DNA of 64,000 bases from Mycosphaerella arachidis (Eukaryota > Ascomycota > Dothideomycetes > Mycosphaerellales > Mycosphaerellaceae). The position numbers and the translations under genes are program-made. The notes under the pieces are model-generated. The model did no database searches. It was not told where the DNA came from and worked only from the letters and a program-made list of their open reading frames with translations. Location: contig LIHB01000011.1 of the NCBI GenBank assembly GCA_001297265.1, forward strand, positions 221,828-285,827. The letters are read 5' to 3'. How positions within the stretch are numbered: the first letter of the stretch is position 1; each line of letters opens with the position of its first letter. Shown here piece by piece: positions 46,191-57,628 of this stretch.

Positions 46191-47973
46191 GATCACAAGT
46201 CAAGGCTAGGAGGTCAGAGTAGCATTGCAACAAACGGAAAGCCGCCGACTGGAAGTAGTGAAGTGCAATGGATGTGACCACGGCTGCAAAGTTCAGGCAC
46301 TGCCTGGAAACAGTACTCGCACTCTTCCCTCGTCGACGTCCCCACCACGCTGCTGCTTAGCTCTAGCCTTTCAACCTCGATGTTGCGGCCGTCGGCATCT
46401 CAATACTATTGGGAGCCATCTTTGGCAGTGAGTATCATGTTACAGTCTTTTGCTCATCTTATGTGAAGTCGTGCGATAGAGACCAGGCCCCGGCGACCGG
46501 GACTTCGCGCTGTGTTTCATGACCCCTGTCCCTTGCTTACGTCACGCATGAAGCAACTGCGTTCTCTTATCAAGACCATCTTGCTATGTCACCAGCATCA
46601 GTTGATCTAGACGTCAAGATCATTTGGAGGTGGAACTAGCGTGCGGTATGCTTGTCACATTGCAATTGGAGGTGACAACGAGAAGTACATCGTCGTCAAT
46701 ATGGTGTGTGTTGTTTGGAACCATCATCAGTGCTTGACCGTGGTACGACGGATAGTACTTCTCCTTGCAGTGCAATCTTGCCGGGCAAGATCTGTTCGAA
46801 TGCAGAGCGTACTGGCCCGTTCTGGGACTCGTATAACCCGGCATGCTCTACCTTCGCACAAAGTCCAGCACAGTAGGCCAGGAAGAGTCGGAAAGATTCG
46901 CAAAGTCCAATTCGAGAGGATCCACTCTCAACCCTATGCCGCCATGCAAGTGCCAAGTTCAGACTTGAGCTGCAGGACCCTCTACTTTCCATGACCAAGC
47001 CTTGTACGCGTCTCTGGATGTGACTTGGCATGCATCACCCCACGCACGCGACATATGTGCGAGGAGAGGGTCTCGTACAGCAAGCAAAACACCGAGCATC
47101 TATGGACCCGCCGCGCACTGTTTGTAGTAGTCCAGAGGTCGTCGCCAATGTCTTGGCCGAACGATGGCGTGTGCTGTGGCACTGACTTGGCGACATCTTG
47201 CCTCTGATCTAGTTCGACATGGCATAGATGACGCGTGCTGATGATAGTATGTTCTAGGCTGGTGGATATGCAGCTCGTTGGCTTTTCAGCCCGGATGACG
47301 GCTCGCTTCCATTTCGAAGGCTCTGATCTGCCCATTTCTTTTATGCTTCATCTGATTCTGCGTCATGTCGAACCAGGACACATCCGCAGGAAGCTTCTCT
47401 GAAAGCTTTGGAGTTCCACTACGCAGCTCGACAAAACTCTGCTCTCATCGCTGCTGTGCACCGGAATATACCGCACAGCTACGGATCTCGATCAACAGTC
47501 ATGTCCGCGGTGCATCGCTGATCGAAGCACCGCTCGGCATTGCTTCTCATCTTCGTTGCCCCTCGGTTGGCTCGTTTTCGCCAAGCGCAACACAGACGCG
47601 CGAGCGATGCATAATTCTTCCAGCTGAGGTATCTTGCCTGCACTCCAATACTAGCAGCTCCTCGAACGTGAATGACCAGATGTGTTACTTTTATCCTGAC
47701 AGCGAGCGATACTTCCAGCTCGGTGACGCTTGAAGTTCCAAAAGTGATCACATGCATTTCGGCAAGCGCCGCTCGTGACACCCCTTCGAGTCTGTCACAG
47801 CTTTGTGGATCCCAATAATCGCGGCAAGCATCAACTTCTCACAAACACCACTCATTGGCACTCTCTTCAACAGACTCTCACATCTTAGCACAGTCTTCAC
47901 CAGGCTAAAACCGCCTCGCGTTGTCTCCGCCAGCACCCAGCACGTCAACATCTACTGACTCATATCAGCCAAC
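46191..47973. other. gene-poor stretch
   Basis: About 1.8 kb with only short open frames on both strands (the longest, 47365-47733 forward, has no family resemblance). It leads into an F-box remnant. I see no transposon ends. Confidence 0.4.
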
Positions 47974-49163
47974 ATGACCACCACCGAGGAAAAGACGTCC
48001 ATCATGGACCTTCCACCCGAGCTCTTTTGAGAAGATTGGCGCAATGCCCAGCCGCAAGGATCTCTGCACTATTCGACTCGTGTTTAAGAAATCCAAAGAA
48101 AACATGAACAGAGTATTGCCACCACCTACTTCTCCCCTATGACGATTCTGCTCAGCGACAAGGAAAGCTTACAGCACGGTGTCGATTTCGCTGCTCATCC
48201 TGCTTTCGGGCCAGCCGTTTAGACGATCAAGCTCCATGTCGATGAGCTGCCCCACTCCGGGTACGTCGAGCGTGGCAAAGCGTGGGCACGGAGATATGGA
48301 GAAAAAGAGGGCAGATATCTCGAGAGATTCCTTGAAGTCGCCGATTTCTACGAAGGTATGGCGAGTACCGAAGTCGAGTTGCGCTAAGACGGCGCGTTCC
48401 TGCAGTATATGCTCCTGACACTGTGTCATCCGAAGAAGTACAGCCGAGTCAAGATGCTTGAGATTTGCGACGACATCGTCACCCATCAAGCGTCCTTCCC
48501 AATGCGTGCGCTTCAGAAATATGCTGTCTTCGGCTTTCGTGAGTTATCGTACACGATGGCTACCGATGAATGAGATCCAGAGCGAGAAAATATGGAAGGA
48601 TTCATGCTCCGACCGCCTACAGCACATGAGTGGCACTAATTGGAAACTATACTTGAGGCTTTGCGCTCAGTGGTCTGGAACTTTCGACCCTGACCATGGG
48701 TGAGCACTTCGAGAACAAATTGAGCAACACACACTCTTGCGTCTTGCCTATGCACCTTCTCGATCAGGACGACAAGCTCTTATCCAGCTTCCAGACTGTG
48801 ATCACCAAGTCTCAGAAACTCAAGCTCGCGATCTGGTATGATGCCAACGAGCCTGTGTCGAAAAACTTCAGCCGCATCCTCAACCACGCAAGTAAGCTCA
48901 AGGACCTGAAATTTGAGACCCCCCACCGGAAATGCATGAATGCTGGTATCAGTAGCCACGCCCCAAGCCTCGAAGGCTACATTCTAGACGGTTCCGAGAT
49001 CACCAAAAGCTTGCTGCAGCAAGCTACCACGCCCAAACTCGAGAAGTTGCAGTTCGTTGGCGGCACCATCGATTTCTCCGATCTGCGTACGTTCACAAAG
49101 CGCCACGGTTGTCTTCAAGAGATACGTGCGACCTGGCGTGAGTTGAGGGGCGTGGAGGGGTGA
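47974..49163 (+). pseudogene. F-box/LRR-like protein pseudogene (remnant b)
   Basis: It begins with an intact-looking ATG at 47974 and an F-box start (MDLPPELF), but one extra T at about 48025-48028 shifts the frame just there. The reading resumes as EKIGAMPSRKDLCTIRLVFK, shifts back near 48108, and runs to about 48690 with in-frame stops TAG (48220-48222), TAA, TGA, TAA and TGA. In each case CAG, CAA or CGA is one C-to-T change away. A third frame, 48696-49163, carries the C-terminal part, with KLKLAIWYDANEP, KLKDLKFETPH and TIDFSDLRTFTKRHGCLQEI, which look like the C-terminal repeats of fungal F-box proteins. Confidence 0.7.
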
Positions 49164-49608
49164 CTACGATCTTTCGGAGCTATGAAATCGAGTGACTCCA
49201 ATGACGATCAAAGAGTCGGAGCGTGGAACTCCACTGGAGCAGAAGCTGACCGGGTTCCTGGGCGTCAAGTTCTCGTACCTACGCATTCCCCACATGGAAG
49301 ACGAGTGGTGATGTGAGGCCAGCGCATGAGTTGTCTGATGTGGCGTGGAAGATACGATGATTGGGAACAGGCGCGAGCAGATAAGGCACTCAGAGACACT
49401 TGTGTCCCAAGCAACGAGCCCATCATGGTCAGGAATTCGCTCGTGCTCATGAGAAGGGGTTGTTGAGGAAGGGGATGTCTAATCCAAGACCAGTAGCTTT
49501 GCTTGCGAGTACGAATGGGTTTGAGGCTCAATAGGAATCTCCATGGGCAATATAAATTATGTACAATTCTCGTTCTCATTCATCGCGTCAAGGAGCGTCA
49601 TCTTCTCG
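49164..49608. other. intergenic, 3' side of secreted protein
   Basis: About 440 bases. No gene supported. Confidence 0.4.
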
Positions 49609-50520
49609 TCAGTCAGAAGTGTACGAACAGCTCACAGGGTCATCCGACTTAACCGCACGAAGCGATACTGGCAAACATCCCTGGTTGTTACCCGGCTGAT
49701 CGGTACCAGTGAACCAAATGCTCCAACCAGCATCCTGAGACTGCTTACCAGGTGGGCAAGCCACAGTTCCAGTGCCGTCGAACTCGAGGTATCCATCATT
49801 GATCGCGAATCCCTTGCGCTCGGCGTTACGTGGAGCAGGCTCAGCACCAACGGTGTATCCTGTAATGCCTGAGCCCATCCCACTGCGATCGACCCAGAGC
49901 TGCTGTGGCGTTGCGGATGTGGAGTACAGGTATGCCTCGCCATCTTTGATGTAGAAGGTCGCGGCGTCTTCTGAGGATTTGTCGCAAGATGCGTCCTGCT
50001 TGCCGCCGATGGAAAGTCTGCCGTGGGAAGCTATGACGGCTTCGTTTTGAACTGGGGAGCCAGAGAGGATTGCAAGGAGGCCGAACTTATCGCCTTTGCC
50101 TGGGCGGGCGAGAGGGTCCTTCTTTGGGGAGGGCTTCTGAGTATGGCCAATTTTCGTGGCGATATACTGTAAGTTGCCCGAGCCGTTCTTGATGGGTACA
50201 CCCTTCTTGAAGAGTGCGCAGGAGCCCTTTTTCTGAAGCTTGTCACTGGCGGTGTAGTCGGAGATGGCGCAGTCATCTATCTCGTCGCAGGCTGCGAGGC
50301 AGCCTTTGAAGCCGGTTTGGGTCTTAACGATGCGGAGCACTGCCTCACCGCCGGCATCGACCCATTTGCCGCAGTCGACCTTGTAGGGTTGGCCGTTGCT
50401 TGACAAGAGCATGTCACCGTCCAGGCCAGGGCAGGTTGTAGCTTCGTTGGTCACTGCGGGTAGGATGGGTGCAGGGCAGGCGAGGGCGAGGCCAATGAGA
50501 GCGAAGTCGATGAGTAGCAT
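49609..50520 (-). CDS. secreted PAN/apple-like protein
   Basis: Single exon, 303 aa. The N-terminus is a signal peptide (MLLIDFALIGLALACPAP). Residues about 28-110 form a PAN/apple-like module: CPGLDGDMLLSSNGQPYKVD with CLAACDEIDDCAISDY and CALF, a pattern common in fungal extracellular proteins. After a Lys/Pro-rich linker comes a second, beta-rich domain (FGLLAILSGSPVQNEAVIAS, GYLEFDGTGTVACPP, WSIWFTGTDQPGNNQGCLPV), which resembles phiA-like cell-wall proteins. It is probably secreted or cell-wall bound. Carbohydrate or protein binding is inference. Its 5' flank contains a 67-bp imperfect duplication. Confidence 0.8.
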   Translation of the reverse strand: MLLIDFALIGLALACPAPILPAVTNEATTCPGLDGDMLLSSNGQPYKVDCGKWVDAGGEAVLRIVKTQTGFKGCLAACDEIDDCAISDYTASDKLQKKGSCALFKKGVPIKNGSGNLQYIATKIGHTQKPSPKKDPLARPGKGDKFGLLAILSGSPVQNEAVIASHGRLSIGGKQDASCDKSSEDAATFYIKDGEAYLYSTSATPQQLWVDRSGMGSGITGYTVGAEPAPRNAERKGFAINDGYLEFDGTGTVACPPGKQSQDAGWSIWFTGTDQPGNNQGCLPVSLRAVKSDDPVSCSYTSD

Positions 50521-51781
50521 GGTGAAGGTGGTGCGTGATTATAATTAAAGTTGATGGTGTGAGGTGCTGGTGCTGGTGCTGGGGCCTGTAATGCTGCCGT
50601 CGTTGTGATGGAGGCTGATGTGATGCAGGTTGAGATGAAGAATGACGAGATAGTGTATTGCTGTCGTCGTTGTGATGGACGCTGATGTGATGCGGAATGA
50701 GTTGAGGAATGATGAGGAGATATATACCCACGCCAGGTATGAAGACAGTAGTATCAACGTTGTAGCTTCGACCGCAGTCTTTCTGGGATCCGAACTCTGC
50801 GTCAAACGATCAAGGTGAAGCCCAGTCAAGTTTCCTAATATGGGTCTTGGGTAGTACCAGTTAGGCGTGCGCCCCAGGTGCAGACTAGGTATCCAGGCCT
50901 ATACCACATGCCGTCTAAAGTCTGTCTGTTGTTGACACGTACCGACCTTGGTCCTTCGTACAGGTCGAGAACGGTCGTACAGAGCTCTGCAATGTTACAT
51001 CCCCGCTTCGAGCACGAGAAGCTCGATGAAGATGGAAGGCAAAGGCATTTTATCATGGGTATCGAATGCCTTTGATAGCCGTGTCTGTCTCCGTAAATGT
51101 GGCGTCACTCTAGCTCGTGTTCCCCAAGATCTTCCAGTATATCTTCGTATTTTTTTGGGCGCCGTCAGAACCACGATCCAGGTATGCAGATGCATGAGCT
51201 GGTTGTTTTGCCACCTTGGTAGTGAACGTGTCCCAAAATACTTTTTTTTCGCAGAGTTTGTGCATGTCGTGAAGGGAAAGTAAAAAGTGTGGAACGTGAC
51301 ATCTGGTCGAGCTTGTTTTCCTCTCGACTAAAAATACCTTTAGCATCATGGTCAGTGCTCACATGGCACCTGCAGAGTGTTCTTGAGACTCCATCTCTTC
51401 GCACCGCTCTACATCGAACAAACACGCTGTTGTCTACCATCCTCACGAGTAGTTCTTCGAGGCGTAGTGCACGTTCCGCGATGCACAACTATGTGGGCTG
51501 AAGAAGAAAGACCTTTGGGACGCGAAAGGGGTATTGAGCATACACAACACACCTCACAAAACTTGACTTCTCATAATAACTTGGAAGGGCCATAGGCGTG
51601 GACTCATATTCTGCTGTACGCAAAATGTGTTCTCGTCTTATGGGCTCATCTTGGGGCAATAGCACTTCGACTGTTATCGGCTGTGCCGATGACCGAGTGG
51701 TGCGACGTGCATTCTGCGTGCGAACTGGTGGAGACATATACAGTTCAAATTTCGCGCAAGACCAGCAGAGCAGCGGCGACC
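50521..51781. other. intergenic with promoter repeat
   Basis: About 1.3 kb. Apart from the duplication at 50594-50727 and a GGTGCT run at about 50561-50580, I recognise nothing. Confidence 0.45.
50594..50727. repeat. 67-bp imperfect tandem duplication
   Basis: Two adjacent units start with CTGCCGTCGTTGTGATGG (50594) and CTGTCGTCGTTGTGATGG (50661) and stay similar to their ends (GCTGATGTGATGC, then an AATGA-rich tail). They lie 70-210 bases upstream of the start of the secreted PAN-like gene. Confidence 0.7.
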
Positions 51782-52860
51782 ATGGATTGTCTGACATCAC
51801 TTCCGCAGGAGCTGTTCGATCGAATCGTGGACCATATCTTAAGAGACTCTCCCATGGTCTACCGTAATCTTCTTCTCGTCAGCAGAGAAGCAGTAACGAA
51901 GATCGACAATGCTTGTGGCCAATGCCACTTGGAATTGGTCAACATTATGATGTTCGATGAGGATAGTCTGGCCAGAGCTGAGCAGACGCAAGCCATACAC
52001 GATACAGCAAGCACGTGCGCCGAATACATCTCTTCATCGATGGAGTGCATTCGACCAGCGCGCCAGCTGAGATAATGCTTCGTTGAGGAGAGCAGGACAT
52101 AACGAAGACACGTATACCAGGGCCGAAGAGGGACTACACAGATACGCCAAACCCCACGGAAGCCGACAGCGACTACGAGAAACTCGACGGGACTTGTTAC
52201 TGCTCAGCTCCACGTTCAGTCACCTACGTAGGGTCGGAAGCGCGCTCGAAATCGAAGTCTTCAGCAACATAACCTCAAGCGCCCACTACTCGAATTCAGG
52301 CTTCAGACATTTCAGCCTCGAGACAAGCCGGAAATATGGTTACGATGTTGAACGACTCAACAAGGTTGTCCCAGTAGACTTTTGGGGACCCAGCCCACAG
52401 CTACCGCTCCCACGCGACCGTCATCCTCTGACGTTCATATTGGATGCACTGTCACTGAGTAGTGTTTCTGTCGCCTCGTTCTGTATGGGCCCATCCGAGA
52501 CGCTGAGCCAGTCTGGGCGCTTGGTACAGATTGCTACAGTACAGAGGAAGGCCCGAAGCGCTTCTAAGACGGATTGAGTAACGGTGCTGAACTTGACCTT
52601 GTACTTTGTACACCGCTGGCTACTCAGGCTGGAAGCTCTTTGACTTTCATGCAATCTTTGGCAACTAAAAACGCCAGACATTCCCGCCACTGGAGAAGCT
52701 CGAAATACGGAGCGGTGCCATTTACTTTGAAGACCTTCAGGTCTTTATCTCCCGAAAGCTAAAGCTTAGGAAATTACACCTGGACTGGGGAAAGGTCAAT
52801 ATCCCGAATGGATCTACAGAGAGGACGCAGAGGCCATGCTGTCACAGCTCCTGGGCGTGT
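51782..52860 (+). pseudogene. F-box protein pseudogene (remnant c)
   Basis: The ATG at 51782 opens an F-box (MDCLTSLPQELFDRIVDHIL, then YRNLLLVSREAVTKIDNAC). The frame ends at TAA 52073-52075. A different frame continues protein-like sequence (LLLLSSTFSHLRRVG, EIEVFSNITSSAHYS, PLTFILDALSLSSVSVASFC) to the TGA at 52575-52577. A third frame holds KLRKLHLDWGKVNIP (about 52755-52805). The order fits one degraded F-box gene with frameshifts. An intron cannot be excluded at the first break, but no good splice pair restores the frame. Confidence 0.55.
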
Positions 52861-54022
52861 ATGTATACTGCGGCCATTGCAAGCATTTCGGATATGAGGC
52901 CTCCCTTTCGAAAAGCAACAATGCGGTTAGTACGCACGAACATTCTTGCTACTTCGCGAGAGGAGGCGTATCCCTACTCCTCCCACTGGCACTTTTACGA
53001 CAGTGCCAATCGAAGCCGCGCTCTTTCTCTGCTCCACGGTGCCACCTCCAGCCCGATGTTTCATCCAGAACGTGTCCAACTTCGAAGGCAACAAATGGGG
53101 CCGGATGGAAGCAAGGCCACGCTAGCTCCCAGCAATTGAACGCTGTTCTCTCCTCAGTTGCAAGGATCGAGAGGATGGAGGGTTTTCCATCCTCTCCAAG
53201 GCTTAGCACGGGCAGCACTACAGTCCGCCACGAGACAGGTTCCGCAGCCTCGTCGACGATTCTGGTGACCATCTTGAAATAGGCAGAGTGAAACCCGGCA
53301 GCGTGATAGCTGTCAAGTTTACACATTGTCCCAGGATTTCAACAGGAACCTGTGCAAAATCTCTTGCTTGGTAAATGCGACAGGTGAGTCCATGAAGATA
53401 TGACCGGCGAAGATGACTCCGCTGGGTGAGTCCATGAAGATATGACCGGCGAAGATGACTCCGCTGGAAACCAAGTTAAGGGCTCCAAGCGTCTGCCATT
53501 AAGCATCAGCAGCGGTCACAGCGGGGCGAAAGCAAGGAATAATGCAGTATGGAAGCCGAACGACGTTGTTGTGGAAGACCACAGTCCTATTCTCGGGGAA
53601 ATCCTGGACTTGATTCGCCATGGAAGAAAAGGCCTAACGTGCCACCAGAAAGAATTCGTAGTTTCCTTGTCCAGTGACGGCGACTGGAATGGCTGCACCG
53701 CCGTCGGGAACACTGTCCATAGCACAGTCAACCGTGTTTCACAATGCTTCAGGCCTTGGCATTGACTCTTCTTCTCCCGTTTCGATTGACGCTTACATAG
53801 TAATTAGACAAAGACCAGGACGGTCGGAAACGCCCAAGGAAACCCTTCGCTGTTCGGGCAGTCGCGTCCCGCGCGGTGGCGTTTGCAGCTTCGAACAGGA
53901 GACGCGAGGTTCGCAGGCGGTGTTCGGACATGCAGTATGAGGCGAAGTTGAGTGCAGCATTGTCAACTGCGACGAGGCTGCAAAGAGCCATGATGTCACA
54001 GATGGAGAAAAGCGTTGTGCTA
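52861..54022. other. unassigned DNA between F-box remnants
   Basis: About 1.2 kb with no gene recognised. Short protein-like stretches occur but without a consistent frame. Contains a perfect 42-bp tandem duplication. Confidence 0.35.
53383..53467. repeat. 42-bp perfect tandem duplication
   Basis: The unit beginning GTGAGTCCATGAAGATATGA and ending CTCCGCTGG occurs twice, at 53384-53425 and 53426-53467, with no mismatch. Identity suggests a recent event. Confidence 0.9.
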
Positions 54023-54324
54023 TGAAGAGGAGGGTTCTAATTCTGGTAGACGTCGGCTAGGATGATGTTTGGAGAGTCGATTTTAGACATCTCAAAAGCT
54101 TTGTGGAGCGCCATAGCGCGCTGACCAGAGTCAAACTGCACACGATGATACTAGCGCATGATGGCCTACCGCCAGACTCACTCAAAAATCTTCCTTTCCT
54201 TGGAGGTTCTTGGGCGAATTTCCAGCGGCAAACTGGTCGGTTTTTGCAGGAAGATCTGGGCGTCGAGCTCACCTATACATCTGACTTTGAATCGTCAGAG
54301 GACTCTTTGGATGAGAGCGAATAA
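54023..54324 (+). pseudogene. fragment resembling an F-box protein C-terminus
   Basis: One frame reads ILVDVG, then TAG, then DDVWRVDFRHLKSFVERHSA, LTRVKLHTMILAHDGLPPDS and ends EDSLDESE before a TAA. The DFxxLxxFxxRHxxL pattern is like that at the end of the F-box remnant at 47974-49163. It could be the 3' end of the remnant at 51782 or of another lost copy. Confidence 0.45.
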
Positions 54325-54604
54325 GAGGATCAGTCCGGCCATGACGAGGATGCTGATGCAGAAGATGGCGGCGATGGTAACAAAGGCTAGAGTGAGAGGC
54401 AAAGGTCGCCCAGGTCCGCGGATTGAGTATGATGCTGGGAGGCACCACAAAACAAATGATCCACCTCGTTGTCATGGTCCTACACAAGCATAATCTCGAG
54501 CGGAACAGAGATTGTGAAGGCTTGGTAGGTGTTACTGAATCTTGGTATCGACATGAACTACGTCTCTACATTCTCTGCATGGCCGAATCATTTGAGTGCG
54601 CTGT
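54325..54604. other. short intergenic, transporter 3' side
   Basis: About 280 bases with nothing recognisable. Confidence 0.4.
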
Positions 54605-56535
54605 CTAGAAGACCATGCCCTTGACCTGCTTCCTCTGCCTCGTATCAATGTTACGCCACATCAAGATAGCAGCCAAAGCAATCGCAAGAATGCCCGCAGC
54701 AGCACCACACATAAGTCTCTGCGTATCACCATAAGCCTTCACAATAGCATCGCCAGTAGGAGTTCCCGCATAGCTAAGCTGAACATCAAGCATCTGATAA
54801 ATCTCCCCAAACGCAGTAGCGTTCGACGAAATCTCAACCGGTAGATACCGCATCAGCTTATCTGGGAAGTTGGCCTGCCAGATAGCTGCAGCAATAGTCG
54901 AGCCGATAGCACCACCAATCTGCGCGGAAGTGCCCTGAATAGCCAGAGTCATGGCGACGAACTGATGCGTCGTGGCAGCCATACCGGCGACTTGCTCGCA
55001 GATAACGAGGGTACCTCCACCGATGGCGATGAAGATCTGGCACATGACGATGTATCCGACGTCGACGCCCGGCTGGCGGAAGTAGATCATAAGGCCTACA
55101 CCCATGACAGTGACTGGCCAACCGAAGAGAATGGCTTGCCATTTGAAACCGCCAGTCTTGAGGAGGATGAAGCCAGCGACGAAAGACCATGTACAGGATC
55201 CGATGCTGTAAATGTTTTGAATGTAACCCGTGCGTACGACATCCTGGCCGACCACGACTTGCACGAAACTGCTGAAGTAGTTATTCCAGAGGTAGAACTC
55301 GACGAAGAGGACTGCTGCGAGGATGTTGGCACCGAGGATGGTGCGGTCTTTGAGAAGTGCCCAGGGAAAGAAGGTGACGGGGGCGAGGAAGGCCTCGTAG
55401 AGACCGAAAGCGATGATGAGGAGAGCGCCGAAGATGATCAGGGCGATTATGAATGGTGTCTTCCAGCCGTCTGGTTGGCGAGTGTAGATTGAGAAGGGCA
55501 GGAGGAAGAGTGCCAGTCCAACGCAAAGTGTCAGCAAACCGAGGGCATCAGTCTCAATGAGGTAGTATTTAATGGATTGCATGATGGTACGTCCGCTTCG
55601 TGGGCGTTCGGGCATGATTCCAGTCTTTCTCACTTCACGCTCATAGTATCGCAGGATAAGGAAGAGAGGCAAGCTGCTGACTGGAGTGACGATTGCCCAT
55701 GTGCCGAACGCCCATCTCCAGTCGATGTCGAGGAACGTATTGGCGAAGTACCCGGCGATCCAGGAGGTGATGATGTAGGGTGAGGAGACGAATGCGAACA
55801 TGAGTCCTCGGCTTTTGAGTTGTGATGTGTCTGCGATGAGGATAGACATGACAGCCGAGCGACCGTTGCCACTGGGAGGTGCTTAGTGTTGGCTCGTGTT
55901 CATGGAAGTGACCACACTCACCCAAGATAGTTGAACACCTCTGCAGCCGCGTATGTCTCTGGGTTCTGACAGCCTGCCATCATGATCATTCCAAGAGTCA
56001 TAGCGCCGACCATAAGAGCGTAGGCCTCTGATCGTCCCCAGATGTCCATGATCTTGGCTAGCGGCACACGCCAGATGCCGCCGATGATGCCGGCCATAAT
56101 GGGTGTAACGCCGACGAGAGAATGCGCTGAGAAGTCGGACAGCACGTAAGGCTGCATCAGTGAAGTTGCAGTGTTCTCTAACGCATCCAGGAAGTATAGT
56201 ATCCAGATTCTGCCCGTTGTTAGTGTCCTGCGCCGATGTGTAGACCGTGGCCGAAATTACATAGCATAGACTGCGTAGAGCGCACTCTTTGGCCAGACTT
56301 GACAGACAGCCTCCGACTTCTGCACTCCCCACTGCGTATTCTCCTTGTGCACCAGCTCATCATCACCATCGCTGTCGACATCTCGCCGTATCGACGTCTG
56401 GCGCAGAGTTGTCTGAGCATTAACATCGCCCTTCTCGGCTTCGACTTCGAGTGGTAGTGCTGTGGTAGGGTTCTGAGTGGCGACACCGACCACGGGCGCT
56501 ACTGGCTTAGGCGCAAACGTGCTGAAGAGACCCAT
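54605..56535 (-). CDS. MFS siderophore-iron transporter (Sit/Mir type)
   Basis: Three exons on the minus strand: 56535-56261, 56209-55922 and 55871-54605, 609 aa. It imports ferric siderophores by proton symport. The N-terminal 70 residues are hydrophilic. Then come about 14 membrane segments: IIWILYFLDALENTATSLMQ, GIIGGIWRVPLAKIMDIWGR, VFNYLGGNGRSAVMSILIAD, SRGLMFAFVSSPYIITSWIA and a second half with YLWNNYFSSFVQVVVGQDV. These match the fungal siderophore transporter subfamily. The introns are GTAATT...GGCAG and GTGAGT...CCCAG. Two perfect ATCWGATAA sites lie in its promoter, so iron repression is likely. Which siderophore it carries is not visible. Confidence 0.9.
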
Positions 56536-56598
56536 GATCGCAACAGCGGGCAGCAGCAACACAGGCTATGAGTCGTGAAGTTAGGATAAGGATGAAGA

Positions 56599-56607
56599 AT
56601 CAGATAA
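56599..56607 (+). promoter_or_regulatory. iron-GATA (SreA/Urbs1/Sfu1) site ATCAGATAA
   Basis: A perfect match to the ATCWGATAA consensus of fungal iron-responsive GATA repressors. It lies 64-72 bases upstream of the siderophore transporter ATG (gene on the minus strand). Confidence 0.65.
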
Positions 56608-56897
56608 GATGAAGAACACGATCAGACTTATATCCAGGGAAAGATGCCGAACTTGGCGTTCCCTCGTGGTGGTCCAAGGAGCAGGGTACCCACATGGCCA
56701 AGCACGGTCGAACGCAGACGAAAGCGTGGGACAAGGGATGCGTAGCCACGGTCAAAGTCGCCCAGGCATCTTCTTTACGAGTCCAGAAGCGAGTATCACG
56801 ATCTTTCAAAGCACGTTGAGATCAGTCGTACCAGAAGTCGCGTGGGCAAGATACCCTTAGCGACTCCAGGCGTTTCCTAGAAAGGGTATCTTATGGC

Positions 56898-56906
56898 TTA
56901 TCAGAT
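56898..56906 (-). promoter_or_regulatory. second iron-GATA site ATCTGATAA
   Basis: Read on the minus strand it is a perfect ATCWGATAA, 363-371 bases upstream of the transporter ATG. A related but imperfect element (GCAGATAA on the minus strand) occurs near 57078. Confidence 0.6.
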
Positions 56907-57628
56907 TTTTCACCCAAGACGATGGATCCTGCGCATGATCTTGTTACGGCACTCACCCGAGACTGGGAGGAGGTGCTCGGTTGATGATAGGTGTCTTTCT
57001 GCATGGCCAAGTATTGCCCAGACAAGTCGGTTAAAGGACGCGCAGAAGCCAGGCCGGAAGTTCTGTTCGATCTAAGGTTATCTGCATAATCTGATCCGCT
57101 TCGCGCGGTCAAGTGAATGTTTGTGCGCGGGATTATTCCTGGATGTGGTCTAGTCGTGGCGGTAAGATGTGCGCCGCAGACGCAGAAGCAACCTGCAAGA
57201 GAGATGAAAGATGATCTTTGTGGACGTAACGTGAAGGACGATGTCGGCGACTGCAAATTTGACAGCATCCGACTTCGTTCCAGATTGTTTCCGGCGGAGA
57301 TGAAAGTCCAGCGTGATCACAACTCAGCACGCCAAGGCTTCGTTTGAGACTGCAGGTGGACTTTCTTCTTATGGAGTCGATCTTTGCTTCTGTGCAAATG
57401 GTATCTACTTCTAGAGCACTATGAATGTGCACGATGAGACCTGGTACTAGTACTCACACTGTCTGTCTTTCCGCGCCTGTCTCATGACATCAGCTGACAC
57501 ATCTCATGGCTCCCTGATCAGGATCTGGCTATGAGGATTCCCACATCGTGCCTGATGAGAGGATCGAGGAAGTCCATGAAAGGCTTCAGGCCAGCCTCAT
57601 CTGCAAAGGTCACCAACCATGGCTGGCA
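56907..57628. other. intergenic between transporter promoter and PKS remnant
   Basis: About 700 bases with no supported gene on either strand. Confidence 0.4.
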
